This document shows, piece by piece, positions 54,261-62,045 of a stretch of 64,000 nucleotides of DNA. Numbering within the stretch: position 1 is the first letter of the stretch; each line of letters opens with the position of its first letter. This DNA comes from Diaphorobacter sp. HDW4A (GTDB lineage Bacteria; Pseudomonadota; Gammaproteobacteria; Burkholderiales; Burkholderiaceae_C). The notes below the pieces were generated by a model, which saw only the letters and a program-made list of their open reading frames with translations, did not search any database and had not been told where the DNA came from. Location: NCBI RefSeq assembly GCF_011305995.1, contig NZ_CP049910.1, forward strand, positions 1,426,001 through 1,490,000, written 5' to 3'. The position numbers and the translations under genes were made by a program.

Positions 54261-56756
54261 TCAGAAGGCGTAGCCGGCACTCAACCAAATCTCGCGGCCG
54301 GTCTGATAACGTATGTTGTTGGCCAGGATCGGATTGGCGATGGCAATTGGTCTGATGACATTGAGCGCATTCAGTACATCGAGACTCAGGGTCAAGCCCT
54401 TGATGCCGGATGGCTGATAGGTCAGGCTCGTGTCCCATGTCCAATACGACGCGAGTTTCACAGTGCCGTAGCGTTCGACACCCTTGGTGGTACCAAGATA
54501 GGCAACGCCGGTTTTACTGCTGTTCCAGTTGAAGCGATTGCTCCAGGCGATGCCGGCTTGATGCCATTTGCCGGTCATTCCCACGCTCAAGCGATATGGC
54601 TGATTGAATTCGGCGCTGGGTTTGTTCCTGCGCTGCGTCTGTACTCCGTCGACTTCGACGATATCGTCTGGCGCAAGACCGGAGCCCTCCCAGCCCAACG
54701 TGCTGTCATGGTTGCGACGGGTTTTCTGCCAACTGAAATCGATACGGCTGTTCCATTCGCCTGCCGCAGCCTTCCATGGTTTCAATGTGCGCAGGCTGAT
54801 CGCGGCAGACTTGGTTTTGGCATTGGCATCGTTGGTATAGAAGTAGCCATCCGTCGCATTGCCATCCTGCGTCACGCCATCCATGCTGTTGCGACGCACC
54901 AGCGACAGGCCTCCTTCGAGAAAGGGAGAGATTTGTTGAGTGAATGTGAGCGCCCATTCATCAGAGTGCGGTGTCTGCAGTCCTGCATAACTGTAGATTT
55001 CACCCGCGGGCTTGTCGACTGCCACGCCCCTTTGGACGAGGTAGCGAATCAGCTTGCTCTTTTCCTGCTGCAGCGCCAAGCCCAGCATGTCCAGACCATA
55101 GTAACGGGCCCAGCCCAGGCCCAGTTGAGTGCGACCATCACCAAATGCGTCCCAATCCAACCGCGTGCGCGGAGCGACATTCGTGTTGTTGAACAGGTTG
55201 TCATGATCCGCACGGGCACTCATCGTCCAGCCGAGATTCCCCCATTGCATGCTGTCCGACAAGTACAGCCCCATGGTGTCGTAGCCCACACCGGCCGTGC
55301 CCGCCAGGTATTGCGTGCGTGTGGTGATCTTCTGCGTGCCGTTGGTCTGCAGGCTTTGCAAAGTAGCGAACGCATCTTCATCGCGTTCGAAACTTGCTTT
55401 GGTACTCTGCACATCCAGCCCTGCATAGACCTTGTGGCGGATGGATCCTGTACCGAATGCGTTCCAGTCCATTCGCATTTTTGCGGTAGTTTGGCGCTGG
55501 TTGAGCGATTCGGTGCCAAAGCCTCCACTGACATACTGAGCAAGACTCTTGTCTGCAAATTGCTGAGTTGTGAATTCATTGGAGCTCGAATCTCTCAAGG
55601 CATCCATCTGATCGAATCCAATTTTGGCAGTCAACTTACCGCTCTCAAGCAACTGTTCAAGATCCAGTGCGACACCGTAAGCGGTCTGGCGATTGCTCCA
55701 GCTTGTGTTCGCAAAATCGCTCGACGCCAGATCTTCCTGGCGGTCAGCATATTTGAATGTGATGCTGGATTTCGTGTCGCCACTCCAACGTGTGTGGAAC
55801 TTGGCGAACAGGTTGTCGACTGTGTCGCTTTCGTCGCGCATCTGAAGCGTCGATGCGTTGCCATTGGGGATGGGTACGCTGGTGTCCAACACCCGGGTCT
55901 GGCGTTGTATGGCTGAGTCGCGGCGAGACATCGAGATCAAGGCGCTGGTGTCCTCCGTCACACGGAGATCGCCATCGAATGATGTGAAATGCTTTTTCCA
56001 GTTGGACGAGTATCCCGGTTGACCATTGTTCCAGTCGTCCAACGCTCCTTCGGGCATCTTCTGCTGGGTGAGGTTGGAACTGTTGAAACGCTGCTTGATC
56101 GAAAATCGGTTGCTGCCCGTTGGTGTTTTGATGCGCGCATCCACCACGCCGCCTTGAAAGTGCCCAAACTCCACGGGCACGCGGCTGTCATGGACCTCGA
56201 CCCGCTCGAGCATGTCCGTGTCGATGTTGTAGGTCTGAGAGTATCCGGGAACGCGTCCAGCCTGTAAGCCAGTGGCCGAGACCTGTGGGTTGATGGCATT
56301 GGTACTGCTGATGCCGTCGATCAGGAACTGATTTTGGTAGGGGCTCTCGCCGTATATCGAAAACGATTCGGGTGCCAGCGAGCCGTGGTTGCCGTTGTCG
56401 CTTGTCGATGGATTCAGGCGCAATGCGGGGTGGCTGGAAATCAGCGAAGTCAGGTCCCGGTTGCTTTCGGGTGTGGCGTCAATTTCGGCGCGGTCATATG
56501 TACGGGTGTCAGGGCGTGTGCCTTGAACCTGCACGGTGGGGAGTTCATTGTGGGACTGAAGGGGATCGGCGGCTGGCTTGCCGGCGAGATCAGTGACGTC
56601 CTGCGCCGACGCCAGAGTGCCTAGCCCGCCCATTCCCAGCGCAACAATGATCCCGGTACATCTCGCAAAAACGGATGACGATGTCCATAGGGGATATTCC
56701 GAACCGGGCAGGGGGTGATGTTGGATTTCGAGTGTGCAAGCCGGATGGGGTGGCAT
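54261..56756 (-). CDS. TonB-dependent outer-membrane receptor
   Basis: This 831-residue protein has an N-terminal export signal (CTGIIVALGMGGLGTLASAQ), a plug domain (LPTVQVQGTRPDTRTYDRAE, then FSIYGESPYQNQFLIDGI and DMLERVEVHDSRVPVEFGHF) and a long barrel ending in IWLSAGYAF with terminal Phe. There is no STN domain, so it does not signal through FecR. The plug and barrel type resembles receptors that transport small metal chelates or peptides. It is expressed from a Fur-box promoter and followed by the diheme peroxidase, so the two form an iron-regulated operon. The N-terminus before the hydrophobic core is long (about 30 residues) with no clear ribosome-binding site, so the start is uncertain. 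Confidence 0.92.
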   Translation of the reverse strand: MPPHPACTLEIQHHPLPGSEYPLWTSSSVFARCTGIIVALGMGGLGTLASAQDVTDLAGKPAADPLQSHNELPTVQVQGTRPDTRTYDRAEIDATPESNRDLTSLISSHPALRLNPSTSDNGNHGSLAPESFSIYGESPYQNQFLIDGISSTNAINPQVSATGLQAGRVPGYSQTYNIDTDMLERVEVHDSRVPVEFGHFQGGVVDARIKTPTGSNRFSIKQRFNSSNLTQQKMPEGALDDWNNGQPGYSSNWKKHFTSFDGDLRVTEDTSALISMSRRDSAIQRQTRVLDTSVPIPNGNASTLQMRDESDTVDNLFAKFHTRWSGDTKSSITFKYADRQEDLASSDFANTSWSNRQTAYGVALDLEQLLESGKLTAKIGFDQMDALRDSSSNEFTTQQFADKSLAQYVSGGFGTESLNQRQTTAKMRMDWNAFGTGSIRHKVYAGLDVQSTKASFERDEDAFATLQSLQTNGTQKITTRTQYLAGTAGVGYDTMGLYLSDSMQWGNLGWTMSARADHDNLFNNTNVAPRTRLDWDAFGDGRTQLGLGWARYYGLDMLGLALQQEKSKLIRYLVQRGVAVDKPAGEIYSYAGLQTPHSDEWALTFTQQISPFLEGGLSLVRRNSMDGVTQDGNATDGYFYTNDANAKTKSAAISLRTLKPWKAAAGEWNSRIDFSWQKTRRNHDSTLGWEGSGLAPDDIVEVDGVQTQRRNKPSAEFNQPYRLSVGMTGKWHQAGIAWSNRFNWNSSKTGVAYLGTTKGVERYGTVKLASYWTWDTSLTYQPSGIKGLTLSLDVLNALNVIRPIAIANPILANNIRYQTGREIWLSAGYAF

Positions 56757-56787
56757 TTGGCGAACGTTCTTTATGAATAAAAAAAAG

Positions 56788-56800
56788 AATGATTATCATT
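56788..56800 (-). promoter_or_regulatory. Fur box upstream of the TonB receptor/diheme peroxidase operon
   Basis: AATGATTATCATT is a near-perfect palindrome identical to the core of the classical Fur consensus, within an A/T-rich stretch (56775-56815). It is 32 bases upstream of the receptor ATG. Repression by Fe-Fur and induction on iron starvation are expected. Confidence 0.88.
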
Positions 56801-56890
56801 AAAAATAATAGATAGGACTTGATGCACATCGAATGGTTGATGCAGACGCATGTGCATTGCGTATAGGATCAGAAGAGCTTCGCGCGGGCG

Positions 56891-56914
56891 AAAAAAAAGC
56901 TCCAAAGCGGAGCT
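56891..56914 (-). terminator. Rho-independent terminator of smpB
   Basis: On the minus strand AGCTCC pairs with GGAGCT around a five-base loop and is followed by eight T. It lies about 190 bases downstream of the smpB stop. Confidence 0.85.
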
Positions 56915-56959
56915 GATGTGATGGAGCGGGACAACCCAATGCGGCCTGCGTGAACCGAT

Positions 56960-57076
56960 CTACAGGACGGTTGTGGGGTACGGGCGGAACTGCAAGATGG
57001 AAATCGTGGTGATGGCCTCAGCCAAGACGACGATGACCAACAGGGCAGGTCCGCCCGATTGCGTGCACGCATTCAT
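56960..57076 (-). CDS. Possible 38-residue hydrophobic peptide downstream of smpB
   Basis: A short minus-strand frame from ATG at 57076 encodes MNACTQSGGPALLVIVVLAE and then AITTISILQFRPYPTTVL. A hydrophobic run long enough for one membrane helix covers residues about 11-28. It lies between smpB and the smpB terminator, so it would be on the same transcript. There is no ribosome-binding site, and I know no family for it. It may be chance. Confidence 0.22.
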   Translation of the reverse strand: MNACTQSGGPALLVIVVLAEAITTISILQFRPYPTTVL

Positions 57077-57103
57077 GGAGTTGAATCGCGCAGCAGGCCG
57101 CTC

Positions 57104-57586
57104 CTAGCGATGGCGGCCTTTCATTGCGCGCTCGACTTCGCGCTTGCCTTCGCGGTCCTTGATCACGTCGCGCTTGTCATGTTCGGCCTTGCCCTTGGCG
57201 AGCGCGATGTCGCACTTGGCGATGCCATTCTTCCAGTGCAGGTTAATGGGTACGAGCGTGTAGCCTTTTTGCTCGACCTTGCCGATCAGGCGTTTGATCT
57301 CTTCCTTGTGCAGAAGCAACTTCTTGATGCGCGCCGCATCGGGGCTCACGTGGGTGGATGCGGTGCGAAGCGGGTTGATCTGACAGCCGATCAGGTAGAG
57401 CTCGCCTTCCTTGATGACTACGTAGCCGTCGGTCAGTTGGGCCTTGCCTTCGCGCAGCGCTTTCACCTCCCAGCCGTGCAGGACCATGCCCGCCTCGTAG
57501 CGTTCCTCGAAGAAATAATTGAAGCTCGCCTTCTTGTTGTCGGCAATGCGTGACGATGTTTCTGGTTTTTTGGTTGCCATGTTCAA
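57104..57586 (-). CDS. smpB: SsrA-binding protein SmpB
   Basis: This 160-residue protein has the SmpB core: [60 protein letters not shown] and the basic C-terminal tail ([20 protein letters not shown]) that enters the empty mRNA channel. It partners tmRNA in trans-translation to rescue stalled ribosomes. The tmRNA gene itself is not in the window. It is divergent from ratA, the usual betaproteobacterial arrangement. Confidence 0.98.
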   Translation of the reverse strand: MNMATKKPETSSRIADNKKASFNYFFEERYEAGMVLHGWEVKALREGKAQLTDGYVVIKEGELYLIGCQINPLRTASTHVSPDAARIKKLLLHKEEIKRLIGKVEQKGYTLVPINLHWKNGIAKCDIALAKGKAEHDKRDVIKDREGKREVERAMKGRHR

Positions 57587-57778
57587 TAGATGCGGCGCAC
57601 CCGGGAGGTTTTAAAGTCCCTTCCGGCTATCACCCTGAGGGAATAAGCTCTCTCTACAATAACGGGTTGTCGTCTCGCAATCCTTCGATTTTAGTTCGTT
57701 GCGCCGAAAGCCCCCGGCATCCGGTGCGATGAACCGATTTCCTGCCAGCCCATGAGCCAGCAGGCCCGTGCAATTTTC

Positions 57779-58219
57779 ATGAAAACAGTCAGCAAATCCG
57801 TTCTGATCTGGTACAGCCCAGAGGAAATGTTCAATCTGGTCACCGATGTGGCCAAGTACCCGGAGTTCCTGCCGTGGTGCGACTCCGCCAAGGTGCTGGA
57901 GGTCGATGATCAGGGCATGACCGCCGAGGTCGGCATGTCGCTGGGCGGATTCCACAAGTCCTTCATCACCCGCAATACGCATGAGCTCAACCGCCGCGTC
58001 GGCATGCGCCTTGTGAAGGGCCCGTTCTCCAAGCTCGAGGGAGACTGGGTTTTCCATTCCGTGGGTGACGGCTCGCAGCGTGCCTGCAAGGTGGAGCTGA
58101 AGTTGACTTACGGCTTCGACAGCATGGCGCTGGCCGCCATCGTCGGCCCGGTGTTTGACAAGATTGCGGGCTCCATGGTGGACGCCTTCATCGCGCGCGC
58201 CGAGAAGGTCTATGGCTGA
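57779..58219 (+). CDS. ratA: RatA/COQ10-like START-domain protein
   Basis: This protein of 146 residues starts at the ATG at 57779 (MKTVSKSVLIWYSPEEMFNL). VTDVAKYPEFLPWCDSAKVL and FSKLEGDWVFHSVGDGSQRA are typical of the polyketide-cyclase/START family member next to smpB and rnfH. E. coli RatA was reported to block ribosome subunit joining, while the eukaryotic relative Coq10 binds ubiquinone. Which applies here is undecided. Its stop overlaps the rnfH start by eight bases, so translation is coupled. An in-frame ATG at 57752 is a less likely start. Confidence 0.93.
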   Translation: MKTVSKSVLIWYSPEEMFNLVTDVAKYPEFLPWCDSAKVLEVDDQGMTAEVGMSLGGFHKSFITRNTHELNRRVGMRLVKGPFSKLEGDWVFHSVGDGSQRACKVELKLTYGFDSMALAAIVGPVFDKIAGSMVDAFIARAEKVYG

Positions 58220-58535
58220 GCTGCAGATCACCGTCGTCACTTCGGCCAAGGCTGGGCAGACGCAGGAATGGGCGCTGCAGTTGGCACCGGGCGCGACCGT
58301 GCAAGACGCACTCAAGGCCTGCGGTCTGAACGCTGCCGATGCTGTTTACGCGGCCAGCATCTGGGGCAAATCGGCAGCGGTGCAACGCCGCCTGCACGAT
58401 CAGGATCGCGTGGAGTGGTGCCGCGCGCTCAAGGTGGATCCCAAGGTGGCTCGACGGGAGCGATTTGCCAGTCAGGGCAGTCGTGGAGCGGGACTATTTT
58501 CCAAGCGCAGGGATGGCGCGAAATCGGGCTATTGA
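58212..58535 (+). CDS. rnfH: RnfH-family ubiquitin-fold protein
   Basis: This protein of 107 residues starts at the ATG at 58212 inside the ratA end. QITVVTSAKAGQTQEWALQL and GATVQDALKACGL, followed by SIWGKSAAVQRRLHDQDRVE, match the beta-grasp RnfH/UPF0125 family that co-occurs with ratA. The function is not established; the name comes from its occasional presence in rnf loci. The C-terminal 20 residues (GLFSKRRDGAKSGY) are a basic tail. Confidence 0.9.
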   Translation: MAELQITVVTSAKAGQTQEWALQLAPGATVQDALKACGLNAADAVYAASIWGKSAAVQRRLHDQDRVEWCRALKVDPKVARRERFASQGSRGAGLFSKRRDGAKSGY

Positions 58536-58604
58536 ATCCGTACTTTTGATTTTCTGTTCACCACTGTAGTTGGCTGATCTTGTGAATCCATTGGAATTGA
58601 TTGG

Positions 58605-58999
58605 GTGGATCGATTGCTGGACGAGACATCGCCTTCGATTTCCATCGATCAGTCCATGGGGCTGGTGGACCCGATGAGCGCATCGCCGATTTGCTTCACA
58701 GCTAATTTCAGCGAGCCGGTCAGCGGTTTCACGACGGCCGATGTAGAGGTCTTGGGCATGATCTCGAGCGGGACGGTGACGGTGAACATTCCGGCGGGCG
58801 CGGCCACCGATCTCGCGGGCAACGCCAGCCTGGAATCCTCAGGAGAGGACGCTTCGGTCACATGGAACATGTCCGGCGTGCCCGTGGCTCAGCCTGTGCC
58901 GTCCCTGTCAGAGTCAGCGTTACTGATGCGGCATGGTGCATCGTGGCAATTGCTGTGATTCACCTGAGGCGTGACAGGGGCCATGGTGCTCGACGATGA
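58605..58999 (+). pseudogene. Remnant of an Ig-like repeat / IPTL-CTERM surface protein, truncated and frameshifted
   Basis: The frame from 58605 reads as one bacterial Ig-like domain (ISPICFTANFSEPVSGFTTA-type pattern, then TVTVNIPAGAATDLAGNAS) with an internal deletion around VLGMISSG. An IPTL-CTERM-like start follows, PVPSLSESALL. In that frame the membrane helix is lost and a stop comes at 58956. In another frame from 58928 the sequence continues AAWCIVAIAVIHLRRDRGH, a transmembrane helix plus Arg cluster ending at 58999, just as IPTL-CTERM sorting domains end. A frameshift near 58925 therefore broke the sorting signal. No signal peptide or upstream repeats remain. It is a decayed C-terminal fragment of a large exported protein. 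Confidence 0.75.
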
Positions 59000-59019
59000 C
59001 GAGTGCGCGTGCGCGTGCA

Positions 59020-59835
59020 TCAACTCCTGCGCTCAGGCTCGGGTGCAATCCGGTCCAGCCGCAGGCGATCGCGCGCATCGGTCACTCGGTGGATTACCCA
59101 GTAGCTCACCAGAATCGCGCCCAGTGTGCCTGCGCCCGCGAGCAGAAAGAGCACCAGGATCTGGTACTTGGCCGCCTCGAACGGCGCCATGCCCGCGAGA
59201 ATCTGGCCGGTCATCATGCCGGGCAGGGTAATGATGCCAGCGGCCGTCATCTGGTTGATCGTGGGAATGGTGCCGGTGCGCAGGGCCGAGCGCTGCAGTT
59301 CGCCCAGCGCCTGATGGCGGGTGGCACCGAGGGCGAGCTGCGCCTCGATGGCCGCGCGCTGGCGGGTGACGCCCGTTGTCAGCGCGTCGAGCGTGATCGC
59401 CACGCCGTTGAGCACGGCACCCAGCACGATGCCGATCATCGGAATAGCCACCGCCGGTGACCACCACGGGTGCGGATGCAGCACCGCGATGGCCAGCATG
59501 CCCGTGATCACCAGTGCGAGCGTGCTGGCGGCAGAGCCGATGCCCAGACTCCACCAGCCGGTGAGCTTGTGCTTTTGGCGCGCAAGGATTTCGTGACTGG
59601 CCGATGCCAGCATGAACAGCACGACGGCCATGACCAGCCAGGGCGAGTGCAGTGAAAACACCGTCTTGAGGATCACGCCGACCAGCGAGAGCTGAATCAG
59701 CGCGCGCAGCGCTCCGACCACCAGTGACCGGGCAAGACCTAAATTCAAGGCCAGCGACAACCCGGCATTCGCCAGCAGCAGCGTGGCGGCGAGCGCGAGG
59801 CTCCAGTAGCTCACATCGGCGGCGGTAGTGTTCAT
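59020..59835 (-). CDS. fetB: FetB-type iron export ABC permease
   Basis: This 271-residue integral membrane protein (UPF0014 family) has about seven hydrophobic segments. It has the family landmarks ARSLVVGALRALIQLSLVG, GMLAIAVLHPHPWWSPAVAI, and RTGTIPTINQMTAAGIITLP followed by GMMTGQILAG. E. coli FetAB exports iron and raises resistance to peroxide. It overlaps the ATPase gene fetA by four bases. Whether the metal here is iron is inferred from the family. Confidence 0.92.
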   Translation of the reverse strand: MNTTAADVSYWSLALAATLLLANAGLSLALNLGLARSLVVGALRALIQLSLVGVILKTVFSLHSPWLVMAVVLFMLASASHEILARQKHKLTGWWSLGIGSAASTLALVITGMLAIAVLHPHPWWSPAVAIPMIGIVLGAVLNGVAITLDALTTGVTRQRAAIEAQLALGATRHQALGELQRSALRTGTIPTINQMTAAGIITLPGMMTGQILAGMAPFEAAKYQILVLFLLAGAGTLGAILVSYWVIHRVTDARDRLRLDRIAPEPERRS

Positions 59836-60491
59836 TCATTCCCCTTGTCGCAGCGTTCGAGACGCCCATTCTTGAGGGTGAACTGGCGAGCCGCCATGCG
59901 TGCTGCCTGCTCGGCCGAATGGGTGACCAGCACGATGGAAAGACCGCGCTCGCGCAGCAGTGATTGGAGCAGGGATTCGACGAGCGTGATGGCCTCGGGG
60001 TCCAGCCCCGAAGTGGGCTCGTCGAGCAGCAGCACCTTGCAGTCCGGGCGTATCGCACGCAGCAATGCAAGCCGTTGCCGCTCGCCGGTGGACAGGCGCG
60101 CGACCTGCCAGTGGCGTGCATCCGGGTTCAGCGCCACCTTGGGGCACCATAGAGCAAAGTCGAAATCCTTGGCAAAGTGCGGGGCGACGTATTCATCCCA
60201 CCAGCCGGACTCCGCAGGCACATAGGTCACCTGTTTGCGCCACACGGGCGCGCTCATCGACGAGCAGGCCACGCCATCCAGAAACGCTTCGCCCTCATGC
60301 GGATCGAGGTCTGCAATGACGCGCAGCAACACGCTCTTGCCCGCGCCAGACGGGGCCGTGATGGAGATACATTCGCTCGCATCGATGGCGAGATCAACGG
60401 GCCCGACATGCAGGCGCTGCAAGGACTGCAGTGCGAGTCGGGCAGCGCGGGTGCCATTGCCATTGCCATTGCGTGATGGTGAGTCGCTCAT
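59832..60491 (-). CDS. fetA: FetA-type ABC ATPase
   Basis: This 219-residue ATPase has Walker A APSGAGKSVLLRVIADL, the signature RLSTGERQRLALLRA and Walker B KVLLLDEPTSGLDPEA. QVTYVPAESGWWDEYVAPHF is the Q-loop region typical of FetA. It energises FetB, encoded immediately downstream with a four-base overlap. It begins 38 bases after the CusF-like gene on the same strand with no terminator between, so it may be read from the copper operon. Confidence 0.92.
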   Translation of the reverse strand: MSDSPSRNGNGNGTRAARLALQSLQRLHVGPVDLAIDASECISITAPSGAGKSVLLRVIADLDPHEGEAFLDGVACSSMSAPVWRKQVTYVPAESGWWDEYVAPHFAKDFDFALWCPKVALNPDARHWQVARLSTGERQRLALLRAIRPDCKVLLLDEPTSGLDPEAITLVESLLQSLLRERGLSIVLVTHSAEQAARMAARQFTLKNGRLERCDKGNE

Positions 60492-60529
60492 GAATAGCGA
60501 GTATGCACCCGCGTGCAGCGCAAAGTAGG

Positions 60530-60928
60530 CTACTGCGCCACGACCTCGATCTGCGTGATCAGCAGCGCACCGGTTTCGCGCTCGACATGAAAGCGCACCT
60601 TGTCGCCTTCCTTGAGCTTGGTGAGCTCGGCCGGGTTCTTGAGCGCGAACACCATGCTCATCGCGGGCATGTTCAGGTTGGCGATGGCCGCGTGGCGGAT
60701 GCTGACCTTGCCTGCGGCGAGGTTGACGCGCAGCACCTCGCCGTCGGTCATCACCTGTGTGCTGTCTGCCGATGGGGCAGCAGCGGGTTCGGATGCATGG
60801 CTCATGTCGTGGCCCGCGTGGTCCATCTTGGCGGGCTCCTGCGCTTGCGCGTTGAAGGCGGACAACGCACCGAGCAGGAGCGCGGCAATCGTTGTGGTGG
60901 CGGTGGAGCGTTGGGTGTTTTGCTTCAT
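60530..60928 (-). CDS. CusF-like periplasmic copper-binding protein
   Basis: This 132-residue protein has a signal peptide (AALLLGALSAFNAQA) and a His/Met-rich segment MDHAGHDMSHAS. The CusF beta-barrel follows: GKVSIRHAAIANLNMPAMSM, with the His and the two Met that bind Cu(I)/Ag(I). The Trp that caps the metal in E. coli CusF (NWPEMTM) is Met here (NMPAMSM), so the site is more thioether-rich. It probably shuttles copper to an efflux system. It is the fifth gene of the copper operon visible here. Confidence 0.9.
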   Translation of the reverse strand: MKQNTQRSTATTTIAALLLGALSAFNAQAQEPAKMDHAGHDMSHASEPAAAPSADSTQVMTDGEVLRVNLAAGKVSIRHAAIANLNMPAMSMVFALKNPAELTKLKEGDKVRFHVERETGALLITQIEVVAQ

Positions 60929-60994
60929 GCTGTTCGTGGCCTTGGGCCGTTTCCTTGTTGTGTGGTCTTCAAAAAATGGATTAGTGAAAAGCGA

Positions 60995-61492
60995 TCAGCG
61001 GTAGCTCGTGAACACGCTGGTAGAGACGTCGCTGTTCATGAGATTGCGGGTGACGAGCAGCACCTCGTACGGGTCCTTGCGGCCGCCGTAGTCAGGGCCG
61101 TCCATGCCGGGGCTGCCCACGGGCATGCCGGGCACGGTGAGGCCGAGCGCCTTGGGCTTTTGCTTGAGCAATTTGTGCACGTCGGACGCGGGCACATGGC
61201 CTTCGAGCAGATAGCTTCCAACGAGCGCCGTGTGGCACGAGCCGAGCCGCGCGGGCAGGCCGAGCTTGGCTCGCATTGCCGTGTTGCCGCTGTCGTGCGC
61301 GGTGACGGCAAAGCCGTTGTCTTCCATGTGCTTGATCCAGTCGCCGCAGCAGCCGCAGTTTGGGTCTTTCCAGACTTCGACTGCTATTTTTGCGGGCGTG
61401 CTGGTCAGAGCGGGAATCGCAGTCAGCGCGATGCTGGCGGCGATGCCGACCATGAGTTGGCGGCGTGGGAGGAGGGATTTTTTGCTCGACAT
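60995..61492 (-). CDS. DUF411 metal-binding protein (CopG-like)
   Basis: This protein of 165 residues starts at the ATG at 61492, eight bases after GAGGAA; a longer frame is rejected. An export signal with twin Arg (LLPRRQLMVGIAASIALTAI) is present, followed by the DUF411 signature KDPNCGCCGDWIKHMEDNGF. LGSCHTALVGSYLLEGHVPA and a GLTVPGMPVGSPGMDGP loop complete it. The CGCC cluster can bind copper and undergo redox change. CopG proteins of this family are found in copper and silver resistance operons, as here. Confidence 0.9.
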   Translation of the reverse strand: MSSKKSLLPRRQLMVGIAASIALTAIPALTSTPAKIAVEVWKDPNCGCCGDWIKHMEDNGFAVTAHDSGNTAMRAKLGLPARLGSCHTALVGSYLLEGHVPASDVHKLLKQKPKALGLTVPGMPVGSPGMDGPDYGGRKDPYEVLLVTRNLMNSDVSTSVFTSYR

Positions 61493-61542
61493 GGTTTGGT
61501 TCCTCGAAGCGTCTAGCTGGTTGCGTTGAATGCGTTCCGGCA

Positions 61543-62028
61543 TCATTGAGTCACCGTGAAAGTGCCGCGCATGCCCGCCTGAAAATGTCCTGCGATGAGG
61601 CAGGCAAAATCGAAACTTCCCGCCCGGTTGAACTGCCAGACGAGGTCTTCGCGCTTGGCCGGTGCGACGTGGGCCATGTAGGGCTCGGCGTGCTCCATCT
61701 CGGGGAACTTCAGCATCAGATCTGCATGCTCCTGGAGCGACTGCTTGGTGCCGAGCACCACCTCATGCATGACGACGCCCTTGTTCTCCACGCGCAGGCG
61801 CACGGTCTCGCCGCGCTTCACGCTGAAGTGGTCGGGAGTGAAGCGCATGTCGTCGGTCATGCGCAGGGTGATGGTGCGCTGGGCCTTGTCGGCGTCTCCG
61901 GCGATGCCCCAGTCCTTCTGTTCCTTTGCGGTGGGCGCGTTCGCGGCATGGCTTTCATTACCGTGCGAGAACGCCGCTGAAGACAGCGCGAGGAGCGCTG
62001 CAGCCGTGAAAAACGAGATTCGATTCAT
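61543..62028 (-). CDS. Periplasmic cupredoxin
   Basis: This protein of 161 residues starts at the ATG at 62028, after AAGGAG; the upstream frame is not coding. A signal peptide (ISFFTAAALLALSSAAFSHG) is followed by a plastocyanin-like fold. The type 1 copper ligands are visible: His in VVMHEVVLG, Cys and His in FDFACLIAGHF, and Met in QAGMRGTFTV. It likely exchanges copper or electrons with the multicopper oxidase whose gene lies 17 bases upstream. This operon pair is common in Burkholderiales. Confidence 0.92.
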   Translation of the reverse strand: MNRISFFTAAALLALSSAAFSHGNESHAANAPTAKEQKDWGIAGDADKAQRTITLRMTDDMRFTPDHFSVKRGETVRLRVENKGVVMHEVVLGTKQSLQEHADLMLKFPEMEHAEPYMAHVAPAKREDLVWQFNRAGSFDFACLIAGHFQAGMRGTFTVTQ

Positions 62029-62045
62029 GGTGTGCACTCCTTGGT

